From positions 35,844-99,843 of the forward strand of contig DASRDU010000032.1 in the NCBI GenBank assembly GCA_035652435.1: 64,000 nucleotides of DNA. The letters run 5' to 3'. This DNA is from DASRDU01 sp035652435 (GTDB taxonomy: Bacteria > Acidobacteriota > Blastocatellia > RBC074). Both the position numbers and the translations under genes were made by a program. This document shows, piece after piece, positions 17,453 to 24,807 of this stretch (the stretch's first letter is position 1; every line of letters starts with the position of its first letter). The notes beneath the pieces were generated by a model. The model worked only from the letters and a program-made list of their open reading frames with translations, made no database searches and was not told the origin of the DNA.

Positions 17453-18022
17453 TTACCGCGGGCTGCCCCAGTCGCCGGGCGGCGGATTCTGCGGCGGGTA
17501 TTGCGGTGGATATTGTGGCGGCGGTGGCGGCGTCTGATCCTTGCGCTTCTCGAAGATCGCAACGCCGAGCAATCCGCCCAGAGTGGTGAAGCCGATCAGT
17601 AAAACTGCCATGATGACGCCGCTGAGGACGGAACTGAGCAGTCGCTGTCCAAAGCTCTGTGCCCCCATTTGAGCGGTCATCTGCTGGACGGCCTGCTGAA
17701 GATTCGGATCGTTGCTCATTTCTGCAACGCGCCGGGCGATGCCGTAAAATGCGGGACCCATGATCAGGGCGAGCGGGATGCCGATGATGAGGGAAATCCC
17801 TGCGCCGATCCCCCCGGCCATTACGCCGATCATTGCGCCGTCACCGGCTTTGACCCGTTGTGGTGAGCGATCAATCAGCATTTTAGCCGCCACTGCGCCG
17901 CCTATCAGCGCCCACATGCAGCAGCAGGCGTTCCCGATACTGACTATCGGGAGCGAAGAAAGCAGGCCGACAATCAGTCCGCCAATCAGGGCTGGTTTTT
18001 GTTTGTCAACTTCGGGCATCAC
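17453..18022 (-). CDS. Small membrane protein with Pro-rich tail
   Basis: This 189-residue protein has about four hydrophobic helices (~11-30, 32-48, 62-92, 132-160) rich in glycine. The C-terminus is rich in proline and tyrosine (repeats of PPQYPPQ). A cysteine cluster NACCCMW lies near residue 30. I do not recognise a named family. The ATG at 18022, or the next codon ATG at 18019, overlaps the end of the upstream DUF2085 gene by 17 bases, so the two are likely coupled. It may be a partner membrane subunit; nothing more can be claimed. Confidence 0.7.
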   Translation of the reverse strand: MMPEVDKQKPALIGGLIVGLLSSLPIVSIGNACCCMWALIGGAVAAKMLIDRSPQRVKAGDGAMIGVMAGGIGAGISLIIGIPLALIMGPAFYGIARRVAEMSNDPNLQQAVQQMTAQMGAQSFGQRLLSSVLSGVIMAVLLIGFTTLGGLLGVAIFEKRKDQTPPPPPQYPPQYPPQNPPPGDWGSPR

Positions 18023-18554
18023 TGGTTTCTCCTGGGTTCAGGGTTGGGATTCCGGGCGTGGCGTTGACGGCAGTCCGCAAGCCCGCTGCCTGAAAATATA
18101 TCGCCACGAGGCCCGGGAAAATATAAAAAGCCGAAGCCACGCCGCCGACGAGCCCGGTGATCGTCCGCGAGGAAAAAGTGTTGGTGAAAATGCCGATTGC
18201 ATTGCCGGCAAAATCAATCAGCATCGGCGCCACCGCCACGAGCAGCCAGCGGCGCTCGGGCATCGTTTCGTCGTCGAGCCGGCGCGCGAACGGGTATGCA
18301 ATCAGCCCGAGCAGAAAGCCTGAGTAGATGCCGGTGCAGCGTGAACAGACCGCGAACGGGCAACCGAGCAGATGAAACGACCGCTCGGGCAGTTGATGAC
18401 AGACTGCGGAAAAGCTCTGGTAAATCAGCAGCGCGGGCACGGGGTGCCGTCTGATGAGCAGCGGCGCGGCGATGATCAACGCGAGCCACACCAGCACGCC
18501 AGCCACCGCGGCGGCGTAAACCAGCCTCGCTCCGGTTTGTGGATTCTGCTTCAT
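18006..18554 (-). CDS. DUF2085 membrane protein
   Basis: This 182-residue integral membrane protein has the DUF2085 signature CHQLPERSFHLLGCPFAVCSRCTGIYSGFLLG at ~53-84. That signature places conserved Cys and His residues between membrane helices. Helices are predicted at ~10-33, 75-92, 102-122 and 130-158. The family has no established function; the Cys/His pattern suggests metal binding or redox chemistry in the membrane. It overlaps the following membrane-protein gene. Confidence 0.85.
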   Translation of the reverse strand: MKQNPQTGARLVYAAAVAGVLVWLALIIAAPLLIRRHPVPALLIYQSFSAVCHQLPERSFHLLGCPFAVCSRCTGIYSGFLLGLIAYPFARRLDDETMPERRWLLVAVAPMLIDFAGNAIGIFTNTFSSRTITGLVGGVASAFYIFPGLVAIYFQAAGLRTAVNATPGIPTLNPGETSDARS

Positions 18555-18596
18555 CGGCCTCAGGAAGCGCTCGCCGCAGGAAACGGGTTGTCAACT

Positions 18597-19643
18597 CTAC
18601 TTATCGAACCTGACTACGCTGTCCGGCCCGCCTTCGACGTGGACGGTGTCAACAAAGCGGACGTGGCGCGTTTCGGTGGTCATCACGAGCGACTGCGTGC
18701 GCTTGCCGTGGCCGAAGAAACGCACGCCGCGCAGGATCGTGCCGTCGGTGACGCCGCAGGCCGCGAAGATGATCTTCTTTCCCGGCGCGAGTTCGTTGGT
18801 GTCGTAAACGCGCGACGGGTCGGCAATGCCCATCATCTTCATCCGGTCGGCCAGGTCTTCGGCGATCTTGGCGCGGTCCTCGGCCTGTTCGAGATTTTCC
18901 CTGAGCATAAAGCGCGCCTGAATCTCACCGTTCAGGCATTTCATCGCGGCGGCTGTGATCACGCCTTCCGGCGCGCCGCCGATGCCCATCAGCGCATGGA
19001 CTCCGGAACCCGCGACGGCGGCTGAAATGCCGGCGGACAAATCGCCGTCAGTGATCAGCCGGATGCGCGCGCCCGCTTCGCGAATTTCGGTGACGAGCTT
19101 CTCGTGGCGCGGACGATCAAGGACGATGATCGTCAGGTCGCTGACGTCGCGATTGAGCCGCTTCGCAATGGCCTTCAGGTTGTCTTTGACCGGGGCGTCA
19201 ATATCCACCGCGCCTTTGACCGAAGGCCCGACGACGATCTTGTTCATGTAAGTGTCGGGCGCATGCAGGAGTCCGCCTTTCTCCGCCGCGGCCAGCACGG
19301 CGATGGCGTTGGCTGAACCCGTGGCGCAGAGGTTGGTCCCCTCAAGCGGGTCAACGGCAATGTCAACGTGGGGGTAATGCCGCTGATTGCCGTCGTGCGT
19401 GCCCTCGCCGACGCGCTCGCCGATGAAAAGCATCGGCGCCTCGTCGCGCTCGCCCTCGCCGATGACGATGGTGCCGTCCATCGGGATCGTATCCATCACG
19501 GCGCGCATCTTTTCGACGGCGACGTGGTCGGAAAAACTGCGGTCACCCTGACCCATCGTGCGGGCCGCTTCAATCGCGGCGGCCTCGACGACCCGCAGGA
19601 AGTCGAAAAGCAGGTCGTGTTCCATCGGGCGTTCAGCGGACAT
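18597..19643 (-). CDS. glpX: Class II fructose-1,6-bisphosphatase (GlpX)
   Basis: This enzyme hydrolyses fructose 1,6-bisphosphate in gluconeogenesis. The lithium-sensitive phosphatase fold is shown by VAVEKMRAVMDTIPMDGTIVIGEGERDEAPMLFIGE, DIAVDPLEGTNLCATG and GIGGAPEGVITAAAMKCLNGEIQARF. The 348 residues are slightly longer than typical. An internal ATG at 19625 (MEHDLLFDFLRVVEAAA) would give the usual start. It follows tdk by 15 bases, so the two probably form an operon. Confidence 0.95.
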   Translation of the reverse strand: MSAERPMEHDLLFDFLRVVEAAAIEAARTMGQGDRSFSDHVAVEKMRAVMDTIPMDGTIVIGEGERDEAPMLFIGERVGEGTHDGNQRHYPHVDIAVDPLEGTNLCATGSANAIAVLAAAEKGGLLHAPDTYMNKIVVGPSVKGAVDIDAPVKDNLKAIAKRLNRDVSDLTIIVLDRPRHEKLVTEIREAGARIRLITDGDLSAGISAAVAGSGVHALMGIGGAPEGVITAAAMKCLNGEIQARFMLRENLEQAEDRAKIAEDLADRMKMMGIADPSRVYDTNELAPGKKIIFAACGVTDGTILRGVRFFGHGKRTQSLVMTTETRHVRFVDTVHVEGGPDSVVRFDK

Positions 19644-19658
19644 TTTGCTGGCTCCTTG

Positions 19659-20267
19659 TTAGTCGCCGGTCGTAGCGAGTTCGCCCCTGTCTTCAGTCAG
19701 TTCGTTCGACAGGTAAGGGTCGAAGCACTTGCGGCAGCGCGCCTCGTAGGCCCCGGCAGCGCCGACGACGACGCGGGCCTTGCTGGCGATCAGACGCTGC
19801 GTGTAGGTGGCCGTGCTGCCGCACTGGACGCAGACGGCGCGGGTCTTGGTCACGTCTTCGGCAATCGCCATCAGCTGCGGCATCGGCTCGAACGGCTTGC
19901 CGAGGTAATCCATGTCGAGGCCGGCGATGATCACGCGCTTGCCGTCGCTCGCCAGCTGGTTGGCGACGGCGACCAGGTGGTGGTCGAAGAACTGGCCCTC
20001 GTCAACCCCGACGATCTCGGTCGAGGTGTCAACCAGCGCGAGGATTTCGCGCGCCGAAGCGACGGGCAGCGATTCGATCCGCTGCTCGGAGTGAGAAACG
20101 ATGTGGCCTTCGGAGTAGCGGCTGTCAATCGCGGGTTTGAAGATCTGGACTTTCTGCCGGGCGATCTGGGCGCGGCGCAGGCGGCGGATCAACTCCTCAC
20201 TCTTGCCGCTGAACATCGAACCAACAATGACTTCAATCCATCCGGTGCCTGGCGGATAATGCTCCAC
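19659..20267 (-). CDS. tdk: Thymidine kinase
   Basis: This type II (TK1-like) thymidine kinase phosphorylates thymidine in the salvage pathway. The P-loop is VGSMFSGKSEELIRRLRR near residue 15. VDEGQFFD holds the Walker B/catalytic Asp-Glu. The lasso and zinc site are CVQCG and CRKCF. The length of 202 residues is normal. It is divergent from the BMC gene across a ~210-base spacer. Confidence 0.96.
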   Translation of the reverse strand: MEHYPPGTGWIEVIVGSMFSGKSEELIRRLRRAQIARQKVQIFKPAIDSRYSEGHIVSHSEQRIESLPVASAREILALVDTSTEIVGVDEGQFFDHHLVAVANQLASDGKRVIIAGLDMDYLGKPFEPMPQLMAIAEDVTKTRAVCVQCGSTATYTQRLIASKARVVVGAAGAYEARCRKCFDPYLSNELTEDRGELATTGD

Positions 20268-20339
20268 GTCTGAGGGATTCCTTTCAATGATTGATCTGGA
20301 CTACGGTGATGGCTCACCTTCTACCACTAATGGTGACCA

Positions 20340-20478
20340 TCGTCAATTCGGGCTTCCGCCATAATCGGGTCGGGTAAGCCCGGCTTGACAGGCCGCGGTG
20401 CAGGGGGTGTAATCGCACCACCTGAGTCAGCCGCTCGGGCGACTCGTCACCATCAGCAGAGAACCTGGGGGAGCCGGA
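20340..20478 (+). promoter_or_regulatory. Structured leader upstream of the BMC gene
   Basis: The spacer ahead of the BMC gene is rich in strong hairpins. GGTGC/GCACC flank GGGGGTGTAATC-type sequence near 20397-20425. GAGTCaGCC...GGGCGACTC forms a tight stem near 20428-20449. GGGTAAGCCC lies near 20370. I could not assign a riboswitch class. Ribosome site and ATG follow at 20474-20481. It may be a regulatory leader or a strong 5' UTR structure. Confidence 0.3.
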
Positions 20479-20802
20479 ATGGAAGCACTCGGAATGATCG
20501 AATGTCGCGGGCTGGTCGCGATGATCGTGGCCGCGGACGCCGCGGTCAAAGCCGCGAATGTCAGCCTGATCGGCTATGAAAAGGTTGACGCCGGGCTCGT
20601 CACGGCCATCGTGCGCGGCGAAGTCGCGGCGGTGAAGGCGGCCGTGGATGCGGGCGCGGCGGCGGCCCGTCAGGTCGGCGAAGTCATCTCCACGCACGTG
20701 ATCCCGCGCCCGCATGCCGAAGTTGACGACGGCATCCCGGTCGTGCGCACGGGCGAAACCAACCGCAAGCCGATCAGCGGGTCAGTCAATCCCCGGAGGT
20801 AG
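20479..20802 (+). CDS. BMC-H bacterial microcompartment shell protein
   Basis: This 107-residue protein is a single BMC domain of the EutM/PduA type that forms hexameric shell tiles. Recognisable blocks are ALGMIECRGLVAMIVAADAAVKAANV, the edge and pore-side segment KVDAGLVTAIVRGEVAAVKAAVDAGAAAA and VISTHVIPRPH. A short basic tail (NRKPISGSVNPRR) extends beyond the core. No other shell gene (BMC-T or BMC-P) or signature enzyme is in the window. The next gene starts 3 bases later, so the two are cotranscribed and probably coupled. Confidence 0.93.
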   Translation: MEALGMIECRGLVAMIVAADAAVKAANVSLIGYEKVDAGLVTAIVRGEVAAVKAAVDAGAAAARQVGEVISTHVIPRPHAEVDDGIPVVRTGETNRKPISGSVNPRR

Positions 20803-20805
20803 CTG

Positions 20806-22041
20806 ATGCCCGCGTCAATCCTTTCAATCACCGACCGTCGTCAGCCGGAGGCCATCCCGGCGCTGCTGGCCGATGATCGCGTGCGGAGCGCTTTTGCTTT
20901 CATTGACCAGTCGGCAGAGCGCTTCACCTCTGAACTCATCCGCATCTGTGAAATCCCCGCGCCGCCTTTCAAGGAGCAGGAGCGCGCGCGCTACTTCGCC
21001 GGGCGTTTTGCCGAACTCGGCCTCTCCGACGTTCACACCGACAGCGAAGGCAACGTGATCGGCTTTTATCGCGGGGAGGCCGATAGCCCGCTGCTCGTGG
21101 TTTCCGCGCATCTCGACACGGTTTTCCCCGAAGGCACTGATGTCAGGGTCGGGCGCGCCGGCCCGCGGTACTGCGCGCCGGGGATTGCCGACAACGTGGC
21201 CGGGCTGGCCGGATTGATCGGGATGATTCAGGCACTCAACGCCGGTCAGCTCCGCACCCGCGGGACGATTGCCTTCGCCGCCACGGTGGGCGAAGAGGGC
21301 GAAGGCAACCTGCGCGGCGTGCGGCACCTGTTCAGCGAGGGAAAGGTCGCGCACCGGGTCTCGGCCTTCATCTCATTTGATGGGCCGGGGATTGATTTCA
21401 TCACGCATCAGGCGCTCGGGTCGCGGCGCTATCGCGTCACGCTCGAAGGGCCGGGCGGCCACAGCTGGGGGGATTTCGGCGTCGTCAACCCGGTTCACGC
21501 GCTGGGCCGCGTAGTGGCGAAGCTGGCCGAATACCGCGCCCCCATCGAACCGCGCACGACCTACAACGTCGGTCGCATCGAAGGCGGTGAATCGGTCAAC
21601 GTCATCCCCGAACGCGCGCGGATGGACGTGGATCTGCGTTCGACTTCGGAAGCGGAGCTGACAAAACTGGAAGAGTTCCTGCTGAAGGCGGTCAATCAGG
21701 CGATTGCGGAGGAGAACACGATCCGGGCGGCTTCCGGGCGCCGGCTCAAATCGGACGTGCAACTGATCGGGCACCGGCCTTCGGGCGAGACCCCGCAGAA
21801 CGCGATGCTGGTGCGCCTGGCCGCCGAAGCTTCGCGCGCCGTCGGCATCACGCCGATTCTCAATCGCGCTTCGACAGACGCCAACATCCCCATCAGCCTC
21901 GGCGTTCAGGCCATCACCATCGGGGTTGGCGGGCTGTCCGGCGATTCGCACCGGTTGAGCGAGTGGTACGACCCGGCGGGGCGCGAGGTCGGTTACAAGC
22001 GCGCACTGCTGCTGCTGCTGGCAATGGCAGGTGTTGCGTGA
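20806..22041 (+). CDS. M20 family metallopeptidase (PepT/CPG2-like)
   Basis: This is a di-zinc exopeptidase or amidohydrolase of 411 residues. Metal ligands lie in VVSAHLDTVF (His, Asp), GIADNVAG (bridging Asp), GEEGEGN (catalytic Glu and ligand) and SFDG; the C-terminal His is in SGDSHRLSEWY. A dimerisation lid domain lies between ~215 and 330 (GPGGHSWGDFGVVNPVH). It follows the BMC shell gene almost without a gap. M20 enzymes occur in some uncharacterised BMC loci, so encapsulation is possible, but no obvious encapsulation helix was identified. The true substrate is unknown. Confidence 0.88.
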   Translation: MPASILSITDRRQPEAIPALLADDRVRSAFAFIDQSAERFTSELIRICEIPAPPFKEQERARYFAGRFAELGLSDVHTDSEGNVIGFYRGEADSPLLVVSAHLDTVFPEGTDVRVGRAGPRYCAPGIADNVAGLAGLIGMIQALNAGQLRTRGTIAFAATVGEEGEGNLRGVRHLFSEGKVAHRVSAFISFDGPGIDFITHQALGSRRYRVTLEGPGGHSWGDFGVVNPVHALGRVVAKLAEYRAPIEPRTTYNVGRIEGGESVNVIPERARMDVDLRSTSEAELTKLEEFLLKAVNQAIAEENTIRAASGRRLKSDVQLIGHRPSGETPQNAMLVRLAAEASRAVGITPILNRASTDANIPISLGVQAITIGVGGLSGDSHRLSEWYDPAGREVGYKRALLLLLAMAGVA

Positions 22042-22071
22042 GAACTCAGACCTGAGGGAGCAACATAATCC

Positions 22072-22716
22072 TTATTTGCGAGTGATGTTGATCGGTATTG
22101 ATGGCAGCACGCCCGGCTTTGGCGCGGGTTCCATCCGGCTGGCGCGTTCGATGGCTTCGATCAGCGTTGACGCCGCCTGAACGCCGAACAGAATTTGCCC
22201 GCCGATGACGTATGCCGGGACGCCTCTGACCCCGTAAGACTGCCCGATCAACAGGTCTTCATCCACCTCATCAGCCATCCGGCGTTCAGTGAGCGCCCGC
22301 CCCAGATCGCCGGCATTCATTCCCAGATCGCGGGCAATACCTTTGAGAGTCTCCAATTCGCCGAGATCCCTTTCCTCAATAAACTGGGCGCGAAAGAGCG
22401 CGCGGTGGAAATCCTCAAAGCGCCCCTGCTCGCGCGCCCAGGCGGCGGCTTCGTGCGCAAGCCGGGTCAGCGGCAGGTGGGACGGCCTCTTCATCTCGAC
22501 CCCGGACTGTTCGGCCATCGGCGCGACTCTCGTCCGCCAGACTTCGGCAAAGTATTCGCTCTGCGGATCGAATCTGGCTTGGCCATCAGTGCGCAGCAGG
22601 TAAGCGCGGAAGATTATCTCTGCCCCGGTGGCTTCGACGGCTTTTCTGAGGGGAACCTCCCCAATCAGGCAATACGGTCAGGTGTAATCGGAAAAGACCT
22701 GTACTCTGACGGGCAT
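22072..22716 (-). CDS. DsbA/FrnE-like selenoprotein, UGA-recoded UxxC
   Basis: This is a thioredoxin-fold disulfide oxidoreductase. Reading from the ATG at 22716 (AAAGGAG upstream) gives MPVRVQVFSDYT, then in-frame TGA (22680-22678), then PYCLIGEVPLRKAVEATG and onward without another stop to 22072. The UGA falls exactly on the first cysteine of the CPYC active site, giving Sec13-Pro-Tyr-Cys16 in a 214-residue product. The rest is a normal DsbA family insertion domain and cis-Pro loop (GVRGVPAYVIGG near residue 175). A SECIS-like hairpin follows the UGA. Automated calls would start at an internal Met (22518) and lose the active site. The gene is divergent from a small hypothetical gene. Confidence 0.88.
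22646..22680 (-). promoter_or_regulatory. Bacterial SECIS-like hairpin with UGA Sec codon
   Basis: Nine bases after the TGA (22680-22678), CTGA (22668-22665) pairs with TCAG (22649-22646). A TT bulge follows, then GGGG (22662-22659) pairs with CCCC (22653-22650). The apical loop AGGTT starts about 20 bases from the UGA. A GGU-containing loop and a bulged U on the 5' side match the bacterial SelB-binding SECIS pattern. Confidence 0.82.
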
Positions 22717-22800
22717 CGGGCGCAATCTCCTTTGATCTGATTTCGCCCCGTAGTATAAAAGCCCCCGGGACGAATCACCAAAGATCACCACGGGGGCGAT

Positions 22801-23055
22801 ATGGAAGACGAATTCACGAGCGATGAACTGACCGAAGAGGAGCGCGATTTTTTCGCGGCGATTGACCGCAACACGATGGCCGAGCAGGCGATCTTCGACG
22901 CGATTGGCGACCTTGCCGACGAGCGCTATTACACGCTCTTCGAGATCGACGTCGAACACACCTGCGGCCCGGCCCGTGTCCAGGTCTTCCCGGAACGCGC
23001 CGGCACTTTATATCGGTGTTTGAAATGCAGTGTGGCGGGAATTATCGGCGGGTAG
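22801..23055 (+). CDS. Small acidic hypothetical protein with CxxC end
   Basis: This 84-residue protein is strongly acidic at its N-terminus (MEDEFTSDELTEEERDFFAAIDRN). It ends with CGPARVQVFPERAGTLYRCLKCSVAGIIGG, where CLKC could bind a metal or be redox active. It is not a recognised family. The ATG at 22801 follows GGGGGCGAT. It is divergent from the DsbA-like selenoprotein, 84 bases away, and is followed by a long inverted repeat. The CxxC near a redox gene is suggestive only. Confidence 0.6.
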   Translation: MEDEFTSDELTEEERDFFAAIDRNTMAEQAIFDAIGDLADERYYTLFEIDVEHTCGPARVQVFPERAGTLYRCLKCSVAGIIGG

Positions 23056-23059
23056 CGCG

Positions 23060-23147
23060 ATTGCGGATTTCAGATTGCGGATTATTTATGGCCGGAAAGT
23101 TACGGCAAACTTCCGGGCACGGGAATCCGCAATCTGAAATCCGCAAT
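23060..23147. repeat. 24-bp inverted repeat between convergent genes
   Basis: The arms at 23060-23083 and 23124-23147 are perfect 24-base inverted repeats built from the phrase GCGGATTTCAGATTGCGG. The 40-base interior itself holds a nested CCGGAA/TTCCGG hairpin. It sits between the 84-residue gene and the convergent MFS gene. It could act as a bidirectional terminator but has no T-run, so a dispersed palindromic repeat is equally likely. Confidence 0.75.
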
Positions 23148-23155
23148 CCGCAATT

Positions 23156-24334
23156 CTATGACTGGGTCAGTTTGACGGCCTTGTATCCGCCCTTCATGTA
23201 ATCCCTGATCCACCAGATGGCGAAGACGACGAACGGGATGAGTGCCAGTTTCGACACGAATTTGAAGACCTCCGCCGCGCCCCACGCGTCAAACACGGAG
23301 CCCATCTTCAGGATGATCATGCCCAGTGCGAACTGGCCGGCGAATCCCATCAGGCCCATCGTGAATGCGCCGCCCTGCGGGAAACGCTCCGAGGTGATGC
23401 CGAGCATCGTCGGCCACATAAAACAGACGCCGACGTAGAAGACCGTGGCGGCGACGTAAGCCACCGCCGGCGTAGTCGCGCCGGCCAAGGCAAACAACCC
23501 TAACCCGGCGAGCGTCACCGAAGCCCACATCATCCCAATCGGCGACAGCCGGTGCGCAATCGGCCCGGCAAAATAACGCAGAACGAACATCAGCGCGCTG
23601 CCGTAAACGAAAACCAGCGTGCCGGACATTTTTGCGGTGTTCCGCAACACGGACTCCAGCAACTGTCCCGGCCCGAGTTCAATCGAGGCCGTCAACATCA
23701 TCACGCCCAGCAGCAGTAAAAAGGCCGGATGGACCGCGGTCTTGATCATCTCGCCGGTCGAAACGCCGGCCGCCACCCGCTCCGTCTGCGGGAACTTCTG
23801 ACCGAAGATCAGGAAGCCGTAAATAATCGTCGGGATGATCACGACGCCCATCTTCAGCTGCCACGAAAAATTCAACAGGCCCATCAGGTAGGCGATCAGC
23901 CCGCCGATAATCAGCCCGCCCGGCCACCACGAATGCAGCACGTTCAGCCTGTGGACCTTCTGATCGGGATAGACCGTCGCCGTCAGGGGATTAATCACCG
24001 CCTCGACCAGACCGTTGCCGAAACCCGCAAACAGCATGGACATATAAAGCACCGTGTAGTTGGGCGCAAAGATGAACGATAGAATCCCGCCGATGTGTAG
24101 TGCCGCTGCCAGATATAAAAGATTCCGCATCCCCAGCGCATCCAGCATCGGCGAGGCGACGAGGATCGAAGCGGCGAAGCCGAAGAAGGCCATCGTCGAA
24201 ACAAAGGCGTATTGTTCGTGCGAGAGGCCGAAGAGCGGCTCGACCTGCGGGGCGATGTCACCGCGGATGACAAAGATCATGGCCGTCACGACGAGCGACA
24301 GACAACTGGCGATAAAAAGCCGCTGCTTATTCAT
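23156..24334 (-). CDS. MFS transporter
   Basis: This is a 12-helix major facilitator superfamily permease of 392 residues. The first helix begins at residue 7. Conserved motif A-like sequence PMLDALGMRNLLYLAAALHIGG lies between helices 2 and 3. AGFGNGLVEAVINPLTATVYPDQKVHRLNVLHSWWPGGLIIGG resembles the FHS (fucose-galactose-glucose) branch of sugar porters. Substrate is therefore tentatively a sugar, but this is inference. The ATG at 24334 follows AGGAGGAAACCTACAC, a good ribosome site. Confidence 0.85.
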   Translation of the reverse strand: MNKQRLFIASCLSLVVTAMIFVIRGDIAPQVEPLFGLSHEQYAFVSTMAFFGFAASILVASPMLDALGMRNLLYLAAALHIGGILSFIFAPNYTVLYMSMLFAGFGNGLVEAVINPLTATVYPDQKVHRLNVLHSWWPGGLIIGGLIAYLMGLLNFSWQLKMGVVIIPTIIYGFLIFGQKFPQTERVAAGVSTGEMIKTAVHPAFLLLLGVMMLTASIELGPGQLLESVLRNTAKMSGTLVFVYGSALMFVLRYFAGPIAHRLSPIGMMWASVTLAGLGLFALAGATTPAVAYVAATVFYVGVCFMWPTMLGITSERFPQGGAFTMGLMGFAGQFALGMIILKMGSVFDAWGAAEVFKFVSKLALIPFVVFAIWWIRDYMKGGYKAVKLTQS

Positions 24335-24807
24335 GTGTAGGTTTCCTCCTCCAATCAGGCTGGATGCGTTGATTTATTCTGGATTCGGCAGAGAGCCTGC
24401 CTGTGATGACTACCGGATCGAACGACAGGATTATGCCGCAAGAGGGCGCGATGCGCCAGCCTCGCCCCGGAAACCCGGGCAGCCCGCAAGTGAGAAGGTA
24501 TGACAGGCGGCTGCCACTCAGGCTTGGCTCGACCCGGATCAGATGCATCAGGACAGACTCCGGCAGGGAGTTGCGAGCCTTATCCCGGCGCCATCTCAAG
24601 TTGTTGAATCAAAAGGTATTGCCTTTTTGCCGGGGTTGATTCGCCGGGTCGGCCCGCCGGCTGTAAAAACCTGATAAATTCCTGGAACAATTTGAGTCGT
24701 GCGGCGTGTTGGCAAGGGAAGATCGTGTATACTTTCCCTGATCGGTATCCCAGTCGGCAGCCTCACCGGGGATGTTCCGGACGGAAAGTCAGAGTTAAGA
24801 CCTCAGA
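24335..24807. other. Long divergent spacer with structured RNA-like segment
   Basis: These 473 bases separate the MFS and sigma-factor genes. Plus-strand 24440-24570 is dense in conserved-looking RNA motifs: GGAAACCCGGGCAGCCCGC, then AAGTGAGAAGG, TGCCACTCAGG, GATGCATCAGGACAG. These loosely recall a cobalamin aptamer. AAAAGG/CCTTTT at 24611-24628 makes a weak hairpin with a T-run. A TATACT near 24727-24732 may be the -10 of the sigma gene. No coding sequence is credible. Confidence 0.35.

Noticed and set aside
20375..20415. tRNA-Asp-like anticodon loop (CTGTCAA) on the minus strand
   Set aside because: The loop and a 4-bp stem are present, but no T-arm, D-arm or matching acceptor exists.
22072..22518. 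Short 148-residue DsbA-like gene starting at the Met at 22518
   Set aside because: It lacks the active site. The upstream frame continues through the UGA with clear family sequence, a SECIS-like hairpin and a ribosome site.
24480..24570. TPP riboswitch on the minus strand before the MFS gene
   Set aside because: CTGATCCGGGT resembles the thiamine box, but the CTGAGA element and the closing AGGGA are not in the required order.
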